DNA of 64,000 bases from Rhodeus uyekii (lineage: Eukaryota; Chordata; Actinopteri; Cypriniformes; Acheilognathidae), in assembly GCA_037043235.1 (NCBI GenBank), contig JAWRVZ010000214.1:1-64000 (forward strand), written 5' to 3'. Of this stretch, positions 1 to 13,266 are shown in pieces (the first letter of the stretch is position 1; every line of letters starts with the position of its first letter). The translations under genes and the position numbers were made by a program. The notes under the pieces were generated by a model that saw only the letters and a program-made list of their open reading frames with translations, did not search any database and was not told where the DNA came from.

Positions 1-2078
1 TTGTGGTCAATCTGACTAGTTCTCCTAAAGTTCTGTGAAGTTTCTACTTTGTGTAAACAATGTATAGACATCTTTCAAAGATGTTCAGAATGAGAAGATT
101 AAATGATATTGACATTGTGAACTGAACATATGAACTGTTCTGTCGGTTTATGTCAGTCTAAGTCAATCTGACTTGTTCTCCACATAAACAGAGCTTTATG
201 AAGTTTCTATTTTGGTTAAATGATATATAGACGTTACAAAAATTTTTCAGTATGGGAAGATCTATCAAATGATAACAATGTGGATATGTTTAACACTACA
301 CGTCATATCATTTGAACTGTTATGACCTTTTTTTGTCAATCTGACTAGTTTTCCTAATGAGCACAGTTCTGTGAAGTTTCTACTCTGTGCAAACAATGAA
401 TAGACATCTTTCAAAGATGTTCAGACTGAGAAGATTAAATGATATTAATATTGTGAACTGAACATCTGAACTGTTCTGTCGGTTTATGTCAGTCTATGTC
501 AATCTGACTTGTTCTCCACATAAAAAGATTTTCTAGCCTGATGGTGCCTCTTGTGGACAAAAGTAGTATTACAACTTTTCTAAGATTTTAAAATAAAGAT
601 GGTTTATAATTTATTGTGAGCCCTATGAGCATCAGAAATACATGAGACCTGACACATTTCTTCAAAATGACTTGTTCTTAACATGTTCACAGTTCTGTGA
701 CGTTTCTCTTGTTGACAAAACTAGTATTACAGCTTTTCTAAGATTTTAAAATATAGAGTGTTTATAATTTATTGTGAGCCGTACGAGCATCAGAAATACA
801 TGAAACCTCACAAGTTTCTTCATAATGTCTTGTTCTGAACATTTACACAGTTTTGTGAAGTTTCTTGTTTTTGGACAAGATATATAGACATTTTAATCAC
901 AATAGGCCAAATCAGAAATATATGAAAAATTGTATCTGCTGAACGGTTTAACTAATCGAAAATCCTTTGACAACTTTTTGCCTTGAGTGTCCCTAGATGA
1001 TGCGTGTGAATTTTCAAGCCAGTGAAATTGACGGCCTATGACGAGTTCGAAAAATCTGAAATTTCAAAAATCTCCAATATTTCGCAAACAATTTGATTGA
1101 CAGCAGTGGTTCTTGAGGCAAAGTTGTTCAGTATGAGGAGATCTATCAGATGATATCAATATTTTGTGGATGCGTGAAACACCACGTGAGTAGAGACGCA
1201 AAAAACTTGTTAGCGCCAACTAGTGTCCGATTTTCTTAAAAATTCTGACAGACCACTAGGGCCATGAGTCAAACACGCCCATCGAGTTTCGTTCCGATTG
1301 ACCTTCGTTAAGCTAGTCTAATTGATGCTCAAAGTTCATTGGCCGATGACGATCATGTTTTTTGAGATACACCAATGTCCTCATAGACCATCATGGACCC
1401 TTGGACAAAGACCGTGCATGACAAGTCTCAGGTCAATCGGACTACCATGTGACCCTGTACAGGTGATTGAGTGTTTTTTTCGCAATATAGCGCCACCAAG
1501 TGGTCAATCATCGCAGTTTTTTTGGTGTGACCACAAATTGAGCTTATACATGACTATGTGAAGTTTGGTGAGATTATCTCTTTGCGTTCCAGAGCTATTA
1601 CAATTTTAGCAAAAGTGTCTCCGCCTTATGCGAACGTTTTATTGTCTTGTTGCAAGCGTGAATCACCGATCAAAATTCCTTTGACAACTTTTGGTCATGA
1701 GAGTCTCTAGATGATGTGTGTGAAATTTTGCGTGATTTGGACAAACGGCCTATGAGGAGTTCGAAAAAATTTTTTTTCAGAAAATTCAAAATGGCGGAAA
1801 ATTTTTATAGGCGGAAATGAAATCGGAGATATACATTTTTTAAGTTTTGAGCCAAGGATTCCAGAGATATAAGACACTTGAGTGTACGACAAACGGTTTA
1901 CGAGTTATGAACATGTACGCGTTTGTAGTCGCTGTAGCGCCACCTATAGCCCGATTTGCGTCATATTTTGATACGTTCTCCCCAAATTGAGACCTACCAT
2001 CTGACAAAGTTTCAAGTCTCTAGACCTTACGGTTTGGTCTGCACGAGACGCATTACGGCAGAAGAATAATAATAATAA
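1..2078 (+). repeat. Array unit U1, family A, 5' truncated by window edge
   Basis: This is the right-hand part of a family A unit. It starts in the conserved 'GTCAATCTGACTAGTTCTCC' region that lies about 70 bp inside complete A units, so almost the whole unit is present. A sub-repeat with the core CTAGTATTACAGC occurs twice about 158 bp apart (near 566 and 724). The unit ends in the standard A segment 'GGTTTGGTCTGCACGAGACG' and a short AAT run, with no 3' hairpin tail, directly abutting the next unit. Short open frames in it recur in other A units but look non-coding. Confidence 0.85.
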
Positions 2079-4513
2079 ATATAGCTGCAAGCAGCAATGA
2101 CCGGGGTTCAAACGTAGCAGGACCATCTGAGCTGTCATGACGGTTTGTGGTCAATCTGACTAGTTCTCCTAATGTGCACAGTTCTGTGAAGTTTCTACTC
2201 TGTGCAAACAATGAATAGACATCTTTCAAAGATGTTCAGAATGAGAAGATCAAATGATATTGACATTGTGAACTGAACATATGAACAGTTATGTCGGTCT
2301 ATGTCAATCTGACTTGTTCTCCACATAAACAGAGCTTTATGAAGTTTCTAGTTTGTGTAAATGATATATAGACGTTACAAAAAAATTTCAGTATGGGAAG
2401 ATCTATCAAATGATAACAATGTGGATATGTTTAACACTACACGTCATATCATTTGAACTGTTATGACCTTTTTTTGTCAATCTGACTAGTTTTCCTAATG
2501 AGCACAGTTCTGTGAAGTTTCTACTCTGTGCAAATGAATAGACATCTTTCAAAGATGTTCAGACTGAGAAGATTAAATGATATTAATATTGTGAACTGAA
2601 CATCTGAACTGTTCTGTCGGTTTATGTCAGTCTATGTCAATCTGACTTGTTCTCCACATAAAAAGATTTTCTAGCCTGATGGTGCCTCTTGTGGACAAAC
2701 GTAGTATTACAGCTTTTCTAAGATTTTAAAATGTAGATCATTTGTAATTTATTGTGAGCCCTATGAGCATCAGAAATACATGAGACCTGACACATTTCTT
2801 CAAAATGACTTGTTCTTAACATGTTCACAGATCTGTGACGTTTCTCTTGTGGACAAAACTAGTATTACAGCTTTTCTAAGATTTTAAAATGTAGATGGTT
2901 TATAATTTATTGTGAGCCGTACGAGCATCAGAAATACATGAAACCTCACAAGTTTCTTCATAATGTCTGGTTCTTAACATTTACACAGTTTTGTGAAGTT
3001 TCTTGTTTGTGGACAAGATATATAGACATTTTAATCACAAGAAGATTAAATGATATTAATATTGTGAACTGAACATCTGAACTGTTCTGTCGGTTTATGT
3101 CAGTCTATGTCAATCTGACTTGTTCTCCACATAAAAAGATTTCCTAGCCTGACGGTGCCTCTTGTGGACAAAACTAGTATTACAGCTTTTCTAAGATTTT
3201 AAAATATAGATCATTTATAATTTATTGTGATCCCTAAGAGCATCAGAAATACATGAAACCCCACACATTTCTTCAAAATGACTTGTTCTTAACATTTACA
3301 CAGTTTTGTGAAGTTTCTTGTTTGTGGACAAGATATATAGACATTTTAATCACAATAGGACAAATCACAAATATATAAAAAACTGTATCTGCTGAACGGT
3401 TTAACTAATCAAAAATCCTTTGACAACTTTTTGCCTTGAGTGTCCCTAGATGATGCGTGTGAATTTTCAAGCCAGTGAGATTGACGGGCTATGACGAGTT
3501 CGAAAAATTTGAAATTTCAAAAATCTCCAATATTTCGCAAACAATTTGATTGACAGCAGTGGTTCTTGAGGCAAAGTTATTCAGTATGAGGAGATCTATC
3601 AGATGATATCAATATTTTGTGGATGCGTGAAACACCACGTGAGTAGAGACGCAAAAAACTCGTTAGCGCCAACTAGTGACCGATTTTCTTCAAAATTCTG
3701 ACAGACCACTAGGGCTCTGATTCAAACTCGCCCATCGAGTTTCGTTCCGATCGACCTTCGTTAAGCTAGTCTAATTGATGCTCAAAGTTCATTGGCCGAT
3801 GACGGTCATGTTTTTTGAGATACACCAATGTCCTCATAGACCATGATGGACCCTTGGACAAAGACCGTGCATGACACGTCTCAGGTCAATTGGACTAACG
3901 TGTGACCCTGTACAGGTGATTGAGTGTTTTTTTCGCAATATAGCGCCACCAAGTGGTCAATCATCGCAGTTTTTTTGGTGTGACCACAAATTGAGCTTAT
4001 ACATGACTATGTGAAGTTTGGTGAGATTATCTCTTTGCGTTCCAGAGCTATTACGATTTTAGCAAAAGTGTCTCCGCCTTATCCGAACGTTTTATTGTCT
4101 TGTTGCAAGCGTGAATCACCGATCAAAATTCCTTTGACAACTTTTGGTCATGAGAGTCTCTAGATGATGCGTGTGAAATTTTGCGTGATTTGGACAAACG
4201 GCCTATGAGGAGTTCGAAAATTTTTTTTTTCAGAAAATTCAAAATGGCGGAAAATTTTTATAGGCGGAAATGAAATCGGAGATATACATTTTCTAAGTCT
4301 TGATCCAAGGATTCCAGAGATATAAGACACTTGAGTGTACGACAAACGGTTTATGAGTTACGAGCGTGTACGCGTTTGTAGTCGCTGTAGCGCCACCTAT
4401 TGCCCGATTTGCGTCATATTTTGATACTTTCTCCCCAAATTGAGACCTACCATCTGACCAACTTTCAAGTCTCTAGACCTTACGGTTTGGTCTGCACGAG
4501 ACGCATTACGGCA

Positions 4514-4558
<45 letters not shown>

Positions 4559-4606
4559 TCCTAACAATTACAATAGGTTTTCAACGCTTCGCGTTTGAAC
4601 CCCTAA
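2079..4606 (+). repeat. Array unit U2, family A, complete with 3' hairpin tail
   Basis: It starts with ATATAGCTGCAAGCAGC and the inner end CGGGGTTCAAACG. It finishes with a long AAT run (about 4514-4555) and a 53-bp tail (4554-4606) that holds the stem AACGC-TTC-GCGTT at 4583-4595 and ends CGTTTGAACCCCTAA. The 12 bases of the 5' inner end are the exact reverse complement of the 3' end. It is longer than the usual 2.15 kb because an internal stretch from 2568 is repeated from 3041 (offset 473 bp). The 79-aa frame open in most A units is broken here near 3890. Confidence 0.88.
4554..4606 (+). repeat. Family A 3' terminal tail with stem-loop and CTAA end
   Basis: The tail reads AAAAATCCTAACAATTACAA, then TAGGTTTTC, the stem-loop AACGC-TTC-GCGTT and TTGAACCCCTAA. 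The stem-loop sits 11 nt from the end. The same tail, with one to three substitutions, closes units U4, U5, U7, U10, U16 and U18. A 3' hairpin shortly before a CTRR end is typical of Helitron-like elements. That assignment is an inference. Confidence 0.75.
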
Positions 4607-6156
4607 CAAGCAGCAATGACGGGGCCAAGCACAAACAGGGCATTGACGTGGCCGGCAGCATAAGAGCAATTGAAGTAAATGCATTTTAAAATGATTTTAG
4701 GCTAAATGGCTGAAAAATCATTGATACAGACACTGTAATTTGATTTTTTAGTTTATCGCTTTTGACCAATAGTTGGCGCTGTGTCCAAATTGTTAGAATG
4801 TGGTCACAATGAAATCTGCAAAGTTTGGTGTTATTTGGACAAAACATTACTGACATAGAGCATTAAAGTCATTTTGTCATAACTACCTCAAATATGTAAT
4901 TTCGGTATACGAAAACGGTTTTGTCTGAAGATGATACGATTCGATTTTGGTATATCGACACGAAATCCATAACTTTTTGTCAGCACAGTCTGAAGATGAT
5001 ACGATTCGATTTTGGTGAAAATCGGACAAACGGTCTAGGAGGAGTTTGAAAAAGTAGGTTTTTGAATGAAACAACATGGCGGACATGAAATTTAGGCAAA
5101 CTACGTCAAATTTGGTATCTGTGTTCTCGGTGTGACCCAAGGAACATATTAAGATCATTTGTTTTAAAATAGCTTAATGTAATCAAAAGTTATTAGCATT
5201 TTAGGAAATTGTGTTATAACTTTTGACCACAAGGTGGCGCTGCCCTGAAACTTTTGGTGTAGATTCAAGTCAAGGTCCCAAAGACACATACTGAGTTTCG
5301 TAATGATACGCCAATGCGTTTGTAAAATATAGCATTTTACGACAAATGTCAAAATGGCCAACACCCAAAATGTCCGATATGAGAAAATTTGGTATCGCAT
5401 GACTAAGCATGATGCCATGAATCTAAAGAGACCAGTTTTATGATTTTTGAACAAAGTGTTCAGAAGTTATAAGCAAAAAAGTTGATTTTTTATATCTCCT
5501 GACCACTAGGGGGCAGTGCGCCAAAACTCTGCAGGTAGCCTCAGATCATGACTACTATGAAACACACCAAGATTGGTCAGAAAACGCAAATGCGTTGCGG
5601 AGATATAGCATCAAGATCGTTTTTGCGGTAAATTCGTTGAATTCTTTGGCAAGTTATTCTTAAACGGTTTGACCAATCAACTTTATTCTCATAACTTTTT
5701 GTCTATATAGTCTGGAGATGATGTGGTTCAATTTTGGTGAGAATCGGACAAACGGCCTAGGAGGAGTTCGACAAAGTAGGTTTTACATAAAATTCAAAAT
5801 TGCGGACAAATTCTCATGACGGAAAATGACGTCATAGAGTGCAATCGAATCAGCTTGAGCCAAGGAATCAGTGGACAAAAGAATTTTGTTTCTAGCCCTT
5901 ATGGTTCAAGAGTTATTAGCATAAATGTAAGTGCAACTTTGGACAGTTGGTGGCGCTAGAGGGATTGAGTTAGAGACTCCAAAGTTGGTATGGTCAATGA
6001 TTGGACTGTCCTCTATGAGTGTGCCAAATTTCATCATTTTCCTGCATACGGTTCTATGGGCTGCCATTGACTTGTGTTGGAAGAAGAAGAAGAAGAATAA
6101 TAAGAACGAGAACGATTACAATAGGTGCCTCCGCACCTTCGGTGCTTGGCCCCTAA
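4607..6156 (+). repeat. Array unit U3, family B1, 5' end trimmed
   Basis: A B unit lacking the first nine bases: it starts CAAGCAGCAATGACGGGG directly after the CTAA end of U2. The inner end GGGGCCAAGCAC is the exact reverse complement of its own 3' end GTGCTTGGCCCC. The B1 signature is ACAAACAGGGCATTGACG. It has one strong CTCF-like core (CCACTAGGGGGCAG at 5503) and one related GACCACAAGGTGGCGCTG at about 5225. A GAA/TAA run precedes the 3' tail (6103-6156), whose stem-loop GCACC-TTC-GGTGC lies at 6133-6145. Confidence 0.87.
6103..6156 (+). repeat. Family B 3' terminal tail with stem-loop and CTAA end
   Basis: The tail contains CAATAGGTGCCTCC, the stem-loop GCACC-TTC-GGTGC (6133-6145) and TTGGCCCCTAA. 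It differs in sequence from the A tail but keeps the same layout: CAATAGG, a hairpin with TTC loop, four C residues, then CTAA. Other copies lie at 20006-20060 and 32364-32418. Confidence 0.75.
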
Positions 6157-8282
6157 ATATAGCTGCAAGCAGCAATGACCGGGGTTCAAACGTAGCAGGA
6201 CCATCTGAGCTGTCATGACGGTTTGTGGTCAATCTGACTAGTTCTCCTAATGTGCACAGTTCTGTGAAGTTTCTACTTTGTGTAAACAATGTATAGACAT
6301 CTTTCAAAGATGTTCAGAATGAGAAGATCAAATGATATTGACATTGTGAACTGAACATATGAACTGTTATGTCGGTCTATGTCAATCTGACTTGTTCTCC
6401 ACATAAACAGAGCTTTATGAAGTTTCTAGTTTGTGTAAATGATATATAGACGTTACAAAAAAATTTCAGTATGGGAAGATCTATCAAATGATAACAATGT
6501 GGATATGTTTAACACTACACGTCATATCATTTGAACTGTTATGACCTTTTTTTGTCAATCTGACTAGTTTTCCTAATGAGCACAGTTCTGTGAAGTTTCT
6601 ACTCTGTGCAAACAATGAATAGACATCTTTCAAAGATGTTCAGACTGAGAAGATTAAATGATATTAATATTGTGAACTGAACATCTGAACTGTTCTGTCG
6701 GTTTATGTCAGTCTATGTCAATCTGACTTGTTCTCCACATAAAAAGATTTTCTAGCCTGATGGTGCCTCTTGTGGACAAAAGTAGTATTACAGCTTTTCT
6801 AAGATTTTAAAATGTAGATGGTTTATAATTTATTGTGAGCCCTATGAGCATCAGAAATACATGAGACCTGACACATTTCTTCAAAATGACTTGTTCTTAA
6901 CATGTTCACAGATCTGTGACGTTTTTCTTGTGGACAAAACTAGTATTACAGCTTTTCTAAGATTTTAAAATGTAGATGGTTTATAATTTATTGTGAGCCG
7001 TACGAGCATCAGAAATACATGAAACCTCACAAGTTTCTTCATAATGTCTGGTTCTTAACATTTACACAGTTTTGTGAAGTTTCTTGTTTTTGGACAAGAT
7101 ATATAGACATTTTAATCACAATAGGCCAAATCAGAATTATATGAAAAATTGTATCTGCTGAACGGTTTAACTAATCGAAAATCCTTTGACAACTTTTTGC
7201 CTTGAGTGTCCCTAGATGATGCATGTGAATTTTCAAGACAGTGAGATTGACGGCCTATGACGAGTTCGAAAAATTTGAAATTTCAAAAATCTCCAATATT
7301 TCGCAAACAATTTGATTGACAGCAGTGGTTCTTGAGGCAAAGTTGTTCAGTATGAGGAGATCTATCAGATGAAGTCAATATTTTGTGGATGCGTGAAACA
7401 CCACGTGAGTAGAGACGCAAAAAACTCGTTAGCGCCAACTAGTGTCCGATTTTCTTCAAAATTCTGACAGACCACTAGGGCCATGAGTCAAACACGCCCA
7501 TCGAGTTTCGTTCCGATCGACCTTCGTTAAGCTGGTCTAATTGATGCTCAAAGTTCATTGGCCGATGACGGTCATGTTTTTTGAGATACACCAATGTCCT
7601 CATAGACCATCATGGACCCTTGGACAAAGACCGTGCATGACAAGTCTCAGGTCAATCGGACTACCATGTGACCCTGTACAGGTGATTGAGTGTTTTTTTC
7701 GCAATATAGCGCCACCAAGTGGTCAATCATCGCAGTTTTTTTGGTGTGACCACAAATTGAGCTTATACATGACTATGTGAAGTTTGGTGAGATTATCTCT
7801 TTGCGTTCCAGAGCTATTACGATTTTAGCAAAAGTGTCTCGGCCTTATGCGAACGTTTTAGCGTGTCGTTGCAAGCGTGAATCACCGATCAAAATTATTT
7901 GAATAACTTTTGGTCATGAGAGTCTCTAGATGATTGTGTGAAGTTTCGCGTTATTTGGACAAACGGTCTATGAGGAGTTCGAAAACTTTTTTTTTCAGAA
8001 AATTCAAAATGGCGGAAAATTTTTATAGGCGGAAATGAAATCGGAGATATACATTTTTTAAGTCTTGAGCCAAGGATTCCAGATATATAAGACACTTGAG
8101 TGTACGACAAACGGTTTACGAGTTATGAACATGTACGCGTTTGTAGTCGCTGTAGCGCCACCTATAGCCCGATTTGCGTCATATTTTGATACGTTCTCCC
8201 CAAATTGAGACCTACCATCTGACAAAGTTTCAAGTCTCTAGACCTTACGGTTTGGTCTGCACAAGACGCATTACGGCAGAAG

Positions 8283-8314
<32 letters not shown>

Positions 8315-8419
8315 TCCTAACAATTACAATAGGTTTTCAACGCTTCGCGTTTGAACCCCTAATAATAAAAATCCTAACAATTACAATAGGTTTTCAACGC
8401 TTCGCGTTTGAACCCCTAA
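6157..8419 (+). repeat. Array unit U4, family A, tail duplicated
   Basis: A complete A unit that starts right after CTAA of U3. It carries variants shared only with U17 (GATGCATGTG near 7217, CAGATGAAGTCAATA near 7370, GTGTCGTTGC near 7863). The 3' tail is present twice in tandem (8310-8362 and 8367-8419; hairpins 57 bp apart), after an AAT run at about 8283-8309. Confidence 0.87.
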
Positions 8420-10957
8420 ATATAGCTGCAAGCATCAATCAACGGGGTTCAAACGTCGCAAGTTCATCTGAGCGGTTATGACGATTTTTTGTCAATTTGA
8501 GTAGTTCTCCTAATGTGCACAGTTCTGTGAAGTTTCTAGGTTGTGCAAACAATGTATAAACATCAAAGATGTTCAGAATAAGAAGATCTATCAAATTATA
8601 CCGATTTTTTTGTGTGGATATTTAACACCACACGTCATCTGATCTGTTGTCAGCTTATGTCAGTCAATGTATGTAATTCTGACTTGTTCTCCACATAAAC
8701 TGCTTTTTGTGAAGTTTTTACTTTCTGAAAACCATATGTAGACATATTACAGTTGTTCAGAATGAGATCTATCAAATGATTTCAGTATTGTGTTGATGTG
8801 CTTAACACGTCATATGATCTGTTATGTCAGTTTATGTCAATTTGACCTGTTCGCCACATAATCACAGTTTTATGAAGTTTGTTCAGTATGAGAAGATCTA
8901 TCAAATGATATTAATATAGTGTGAATGTGTTTAACACAACATGTCATGTCATCTGAACTGTTATGTCAGTCTATGTCAATCTGACTTGTTCTCCACGTGC
9001 ATGACAAGTTTGAAGTTAATCGGACTAACGAGTGCACATGTACAGATGTTTTTGAGTTTTTTTTCATAATATAGCACCACCAAGTGGTCAATCGTTGCAG
9101 ATGTTTTAGTTTGACCACAAAATAAGCTCTTACATGAGTATTTCAAGTTTGGTGAGATTATCTCTTTGCACTCCAGAGTTATTACAATTTTAGCAAAAGT
9201 GTTAAGTTGGTCTAATTGATGCTCAAACTTCATTGGCTGATGACGGCCATGTTTTTTGAGATATGCCAATATTCTCTTAGAACATCATGGACCTTTGGAT
9301 AAAGACCGTGCATGACAAGTTTCAAGTCAATTGAATAAACGAGTGTACCGTGAAAGCCAATTTAGAAATTGTTCACATATTAAAAGAAAACAAATTCAGA
9401 AATTGGAATAAAACGATGTCTTATCCTGTGGCTCCCTCTTGTGGACAAGTAATATTACAGCCATCATCTTTCAGTTTTAATGGGTTACTCAATATTAGAA
9501 GATCTATCAAATATTAATATTGTGTGGATGTGTGAAACAAGATGTGAATAGAGAGTCTGCTAACTGAAAATAGAATAAAAAGATTTCCTAGCCTGACGGT
9601 GCCTCTTGTGGACAAAACTAGTATTACAGCTTTACTGAGATTTTAAAGTATAGGTAGTTTATAATTTATTGTGAGCCGTATGAGCATCAGAAATACATGA
9701 AACCAGACACACTTCTTCAAAATGACTTGTTCTTAACATGTTCACAGTTCTGTGACATTTTTTGTTTGTGCACAAGATATATAGACATTTTAATCACAAT
9801 AGACCAAATCAGAAATATATGAAAAATTGTATCTGCTGAACGGTTAAACTGATCGAAATTCTTTGAATAACTTTTTGCCTTGAGTGTCCCTAGATGATGT
9901 GTGTGAATTTTCAAGCCAATCGTATTGACGGCCTATGACTAGTTCGAAAAATTTTAATTTTCTAAAATCTCCAATATTTCGCTAACAATTTGATTTACAG
10001 CAGTGGTTCTTGAAGCAAAGTTGCTCAGTATGAGGAGATCTAACAGATGATATCAATATTGTGAGGATGTGTGAAACAACACGTGAGTAGAGACGCAAAA
10101 AACTCGTTAGCGCCAACTAGTGGCCGATTTAAAAAAAAATTCTGACAGACCTCTAGGACTATGAGTCAAATACGCTCATCGAGTTTCGTTCCGATTGAAG
10201 TTCGTTAAGTTGGTCTAATTGATGCTCAAACTTCATTGGCCGATGACGGCCATGTTTTTTGAGATATGCCAATATCCTCTTAAATCATCATGGCTCATTG
10301 GACAAAGACCGTGCATGACAAGTTTGAAGTCAATCGGAATAACGAGTGCACATGTACAGATGTTTTAGTGTTTTTTTGTAATATAGCGCCACCAAGTGGT
10401 CAATCGTTCCAGGTTTTTTAGCGTGACCACAAAACTAGCTCATACATGAGTATTTGAAGTTTGGTGAGATTATCTCTTTGCGTTTCAGAGTTATTACGAT
10501 TTTAGCGAAAGAGGCTCCGCCCTATTCAGACGTTTGGACGTCCTGTTGAGAGCGTGAATCACTGATCAAAATTATTTGAATAACTTTTGGTCAGGAGAGT
10601 CTCTAGATGATGCGTGTGAAGTTTCGCGTGATTTGGACAAACGCTCTATGAGGAGTTCGAAAAAAATTTTTTTCAGAAAATTCAAAATGGCGGAAAATTT
10701 TTATAGACGGAAATGAAATCGGAGATATACATTTTTTAAGTCTTGAGCCAAGGATTCCAGGGATATAAGACACTTTAGTGTAGGACAAACGGTTTACGAG
10801 TTATGAGCGTGTACGCGTTTTTAGTGGCTGTAGCGCCACCTATAGGCCGATTTGCGTCATGTTTTGATACGTTCCCCCCAAATTGAGACCTACCATCTGG
10901 CCAACTTTCAAGTCTCTAGACCTTACGGTTTGGTCTGCACGATCGGAAGTTCGACAG

Positions 10958-10989
<32 letters not shown>

Positions 10990-11109
10990 TCTTAACAAAT
11001 ACAATAGGTTTTCAACGCTTCGCGTTTGAACCCCTAATAATAATAATAATAAAAATCTTAACAAATACAATAGGTTTTCAACGCTTCGCGTTTGAACCCC
11101 TAATAATAA
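8420..11109 (+). repeat. Array unit U5, divergent family A (A2), tail duplicated
   Basis: It starts ATATAGCTGCAAGCATCAAT, so the 5' palindrome has a base change. The unit is 2.69 kb and differs from neighbouring A units by many substitutions and indels, including an extra block near 9000-9500 that repeats sequence also present near 10200-10450. It resembles the A-like parts of U7 and U16. Two tails close it (10985-11037 and 11051-11103; hairpins 66 bp apart), followed by TAATAA. Confidence 0.82.
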
Positions 11110-13266
11110 ATATAGCTGCAAGCAGCAATGACCGGGGTTCAAACGTCGCAAGACCATCTTAGCTGTCAAGACGGTTTGTGGTCAATCTGACTAGTTCTCC
11201 TAATGTGCACAGTTCTGTGAAGTTTCTACTTTGTGTAAACAATGTATAGACATCTTTCAAAGATGTTCAGAATGAGAAGATCGAATGATATTGACATTGT
11301 GAACTGAACATATGAACAGTTATGTCGTATGTTGGTCTATGTCAATCTGACTTGTTCTCCACATAAACAGAGCTTTATGAAGTTTCTAGTTTGTGTAAAT
11401 GATATATAGACATGTTACAAATGTTTTCAGTATGGGAAGATCTATCAAATGATTATAATGTGGATATGTTTAACACTACACGTCATATCATTTGAACTGT
11501 TATGACCTTTTTTGTCAATCTGACTAGTTTTCCTAATGTGCACAGTTCTGTGAAGTTTCTACTCTGTACAAACAATGAATAGACATCTTTCAAAGATGTT
11601 CAGACTGAGAAGATTAAATGATATTAATATTGTGAACTGAACATCTGAACTGTTCTGTCGGTTTATGTCAGTCTATGTCAATCTGACTTGTTCTCCACAT
11701 AAAAAGATTTTCTAGCCTGATGGTGCCTCTTGTGGACAAAAGTAGTATTACAGCTTTTCTAAGATTTTAAAATGTAGATCGTTTGTAATTTATTGTGAGC
11801 CCTATGAGCATCAGAAATACATGAGACCTGACACATTTCTTCAAAATGACTTGTTCTCAACATGTTCACAAATCTGTGACGTTTCTCTTGTGGACAAAAC
11901 TAGTATTACAGCTTTTCTAAGATTTTAAAATGTAGATCGTTTATAATTTATTGTGAGCCGTACGAGCATCAGAAATACATGAAACCTCACACGTTTCTTC
12001 AAAATGACTTGTTCTTAACATTTACACAGTTTTGTGAAGTTTCTTGTTTGTGGACAAGATATATAGACATTTTAATCACAATAGGCCAAATCAGAAATAT
12101 ATGAAAAATTGTATCTGCTGAACGGTTTAACTAATCGAAAATCCTTTGACAACTTTTTGCCTTGAGTGTCCCTAGATGATGCGTGTGAATTTTCAAGTCA
12201 GTGAGATTGACGGCCTATGACGAGTTCGAAAAATTTGAAATTTAAAAAATCTCCAATATTTCGCAAACAATTTGATTGACAGCAGTGGTTCTTGAGGCAA
12301 AGTTGTTCAGTATGAGGAGATCTATCAGATGATATCAATATTCTGTGGATGCGTGAAACACCACGTGAGTAGAGACGCAAAAAACTCGTTAGTGCCAACT
12401 AGTGTCCGATTTTCTTCAAAATTCTGACAGACCACTAGGGCCATGAGTCAAACACGCCCATCGAGTTTCGTTCCGATCGACCTTCGTTAAGCTAGTCTAA
12501 TTGATGCTCAAAGTTCATTGGCCGATGACGGTCATGTTTTTTGAGATACACCAATGTCCTCATAGATCATCATGGACCCTTGGACAAAGACCGTGCATGA
12601 CAAGTCTCAGGTCAATCGGACTACCATGTGACCCTGTACAGGTGAATGAGTGTTTTTTTCGCAATATAGCGCCACCAAGTGGTCAATCATCGCAGTTTTT
12701 TTGGTGTGACCACAAATTGAGCTTATACATGACTATGTGAAGTTTGGTGAGATTATCTCTTTGCATTCCAGAGCTATTACGATTTTAGCAAAAATGTCTC
12801 TGTCTCATGCGAACGTTTTATTGTCTTGTTGCAAGCGTGAATCACCGATTAAAATTCCTTTGACAACTTTTGGTCATGAGAGTCTCTAGATGATGCGTGT
12901 GAAGTTTCGCGTGATTTGGACAAACGGCCTATGAGGAGTTCGAAAAATTTTTTTTTCAGAAAATTCAAAATGGCGGAAAATTTTTATAGGCGGAAATGAA
13001 ATCGGAGATATACATTTTTTAAGTCTTGAGCCAAGGATTCCAGGGATATAAGACACTTTAGTGTAGGACAAACGGTTTACGAGTTATGAGCGTGTACGCG
13101 TTTTTAGTGGCTGTAGCGCCACCTATAGGCCGATTTGCGTCATGTTTTGATACGTTCCCCCCAAATTGAGACCTACCATCTGGCCAACTTTCAAGTCTCT
13201 AGACCTTACGGTTTGGTCTGCACGATCGGAAGTTCGACAGAATAATAATAATAATAATAATAATAA
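11110..13266 (+). repeat. Array unit U6, family A, source or copy of the 1.9 kb near-identical block
   Basis: A typical 2157-bp A unit with no hairpin tail of its own. It ends in CGATCGGAAGTTCGACAG and an AAT run that leads straight into U7. Sequence from 10987 (in the preceding tail) to about 12897 reads essentially identical to 21893-23803, with one mismatch seen (12820 A versus 23726 G). Other A units differ at several percent of positions by eye. Confidence 0.87.

Noticed and set aside
1322..1561. A 79-residue open frame recurring in A units (also 7541, 12501, 23407, 26433, 37428)
   Set aside because: It recurs because the DNA repeats. It is frameshifted in U2, shortened in U16, has no domain, and substitutions are not biased to third positions by eye.
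1707..1892. A 61-residue minus-strand frame repeated in nearly every A unit
   Set aside because: Same reasoning: it follows DNA similarity, has no recognisable domain or start context, and often breaks in divergent copies.
2079..2115. GGGTTCAAACG near unit starts as a tRNA-like B box, suggesting a SINE
   Set aside because: The motif lacks the final CC of a B box, there is no A box at the right distance, and the stretch is better explained by pairing with the unit 3' end.
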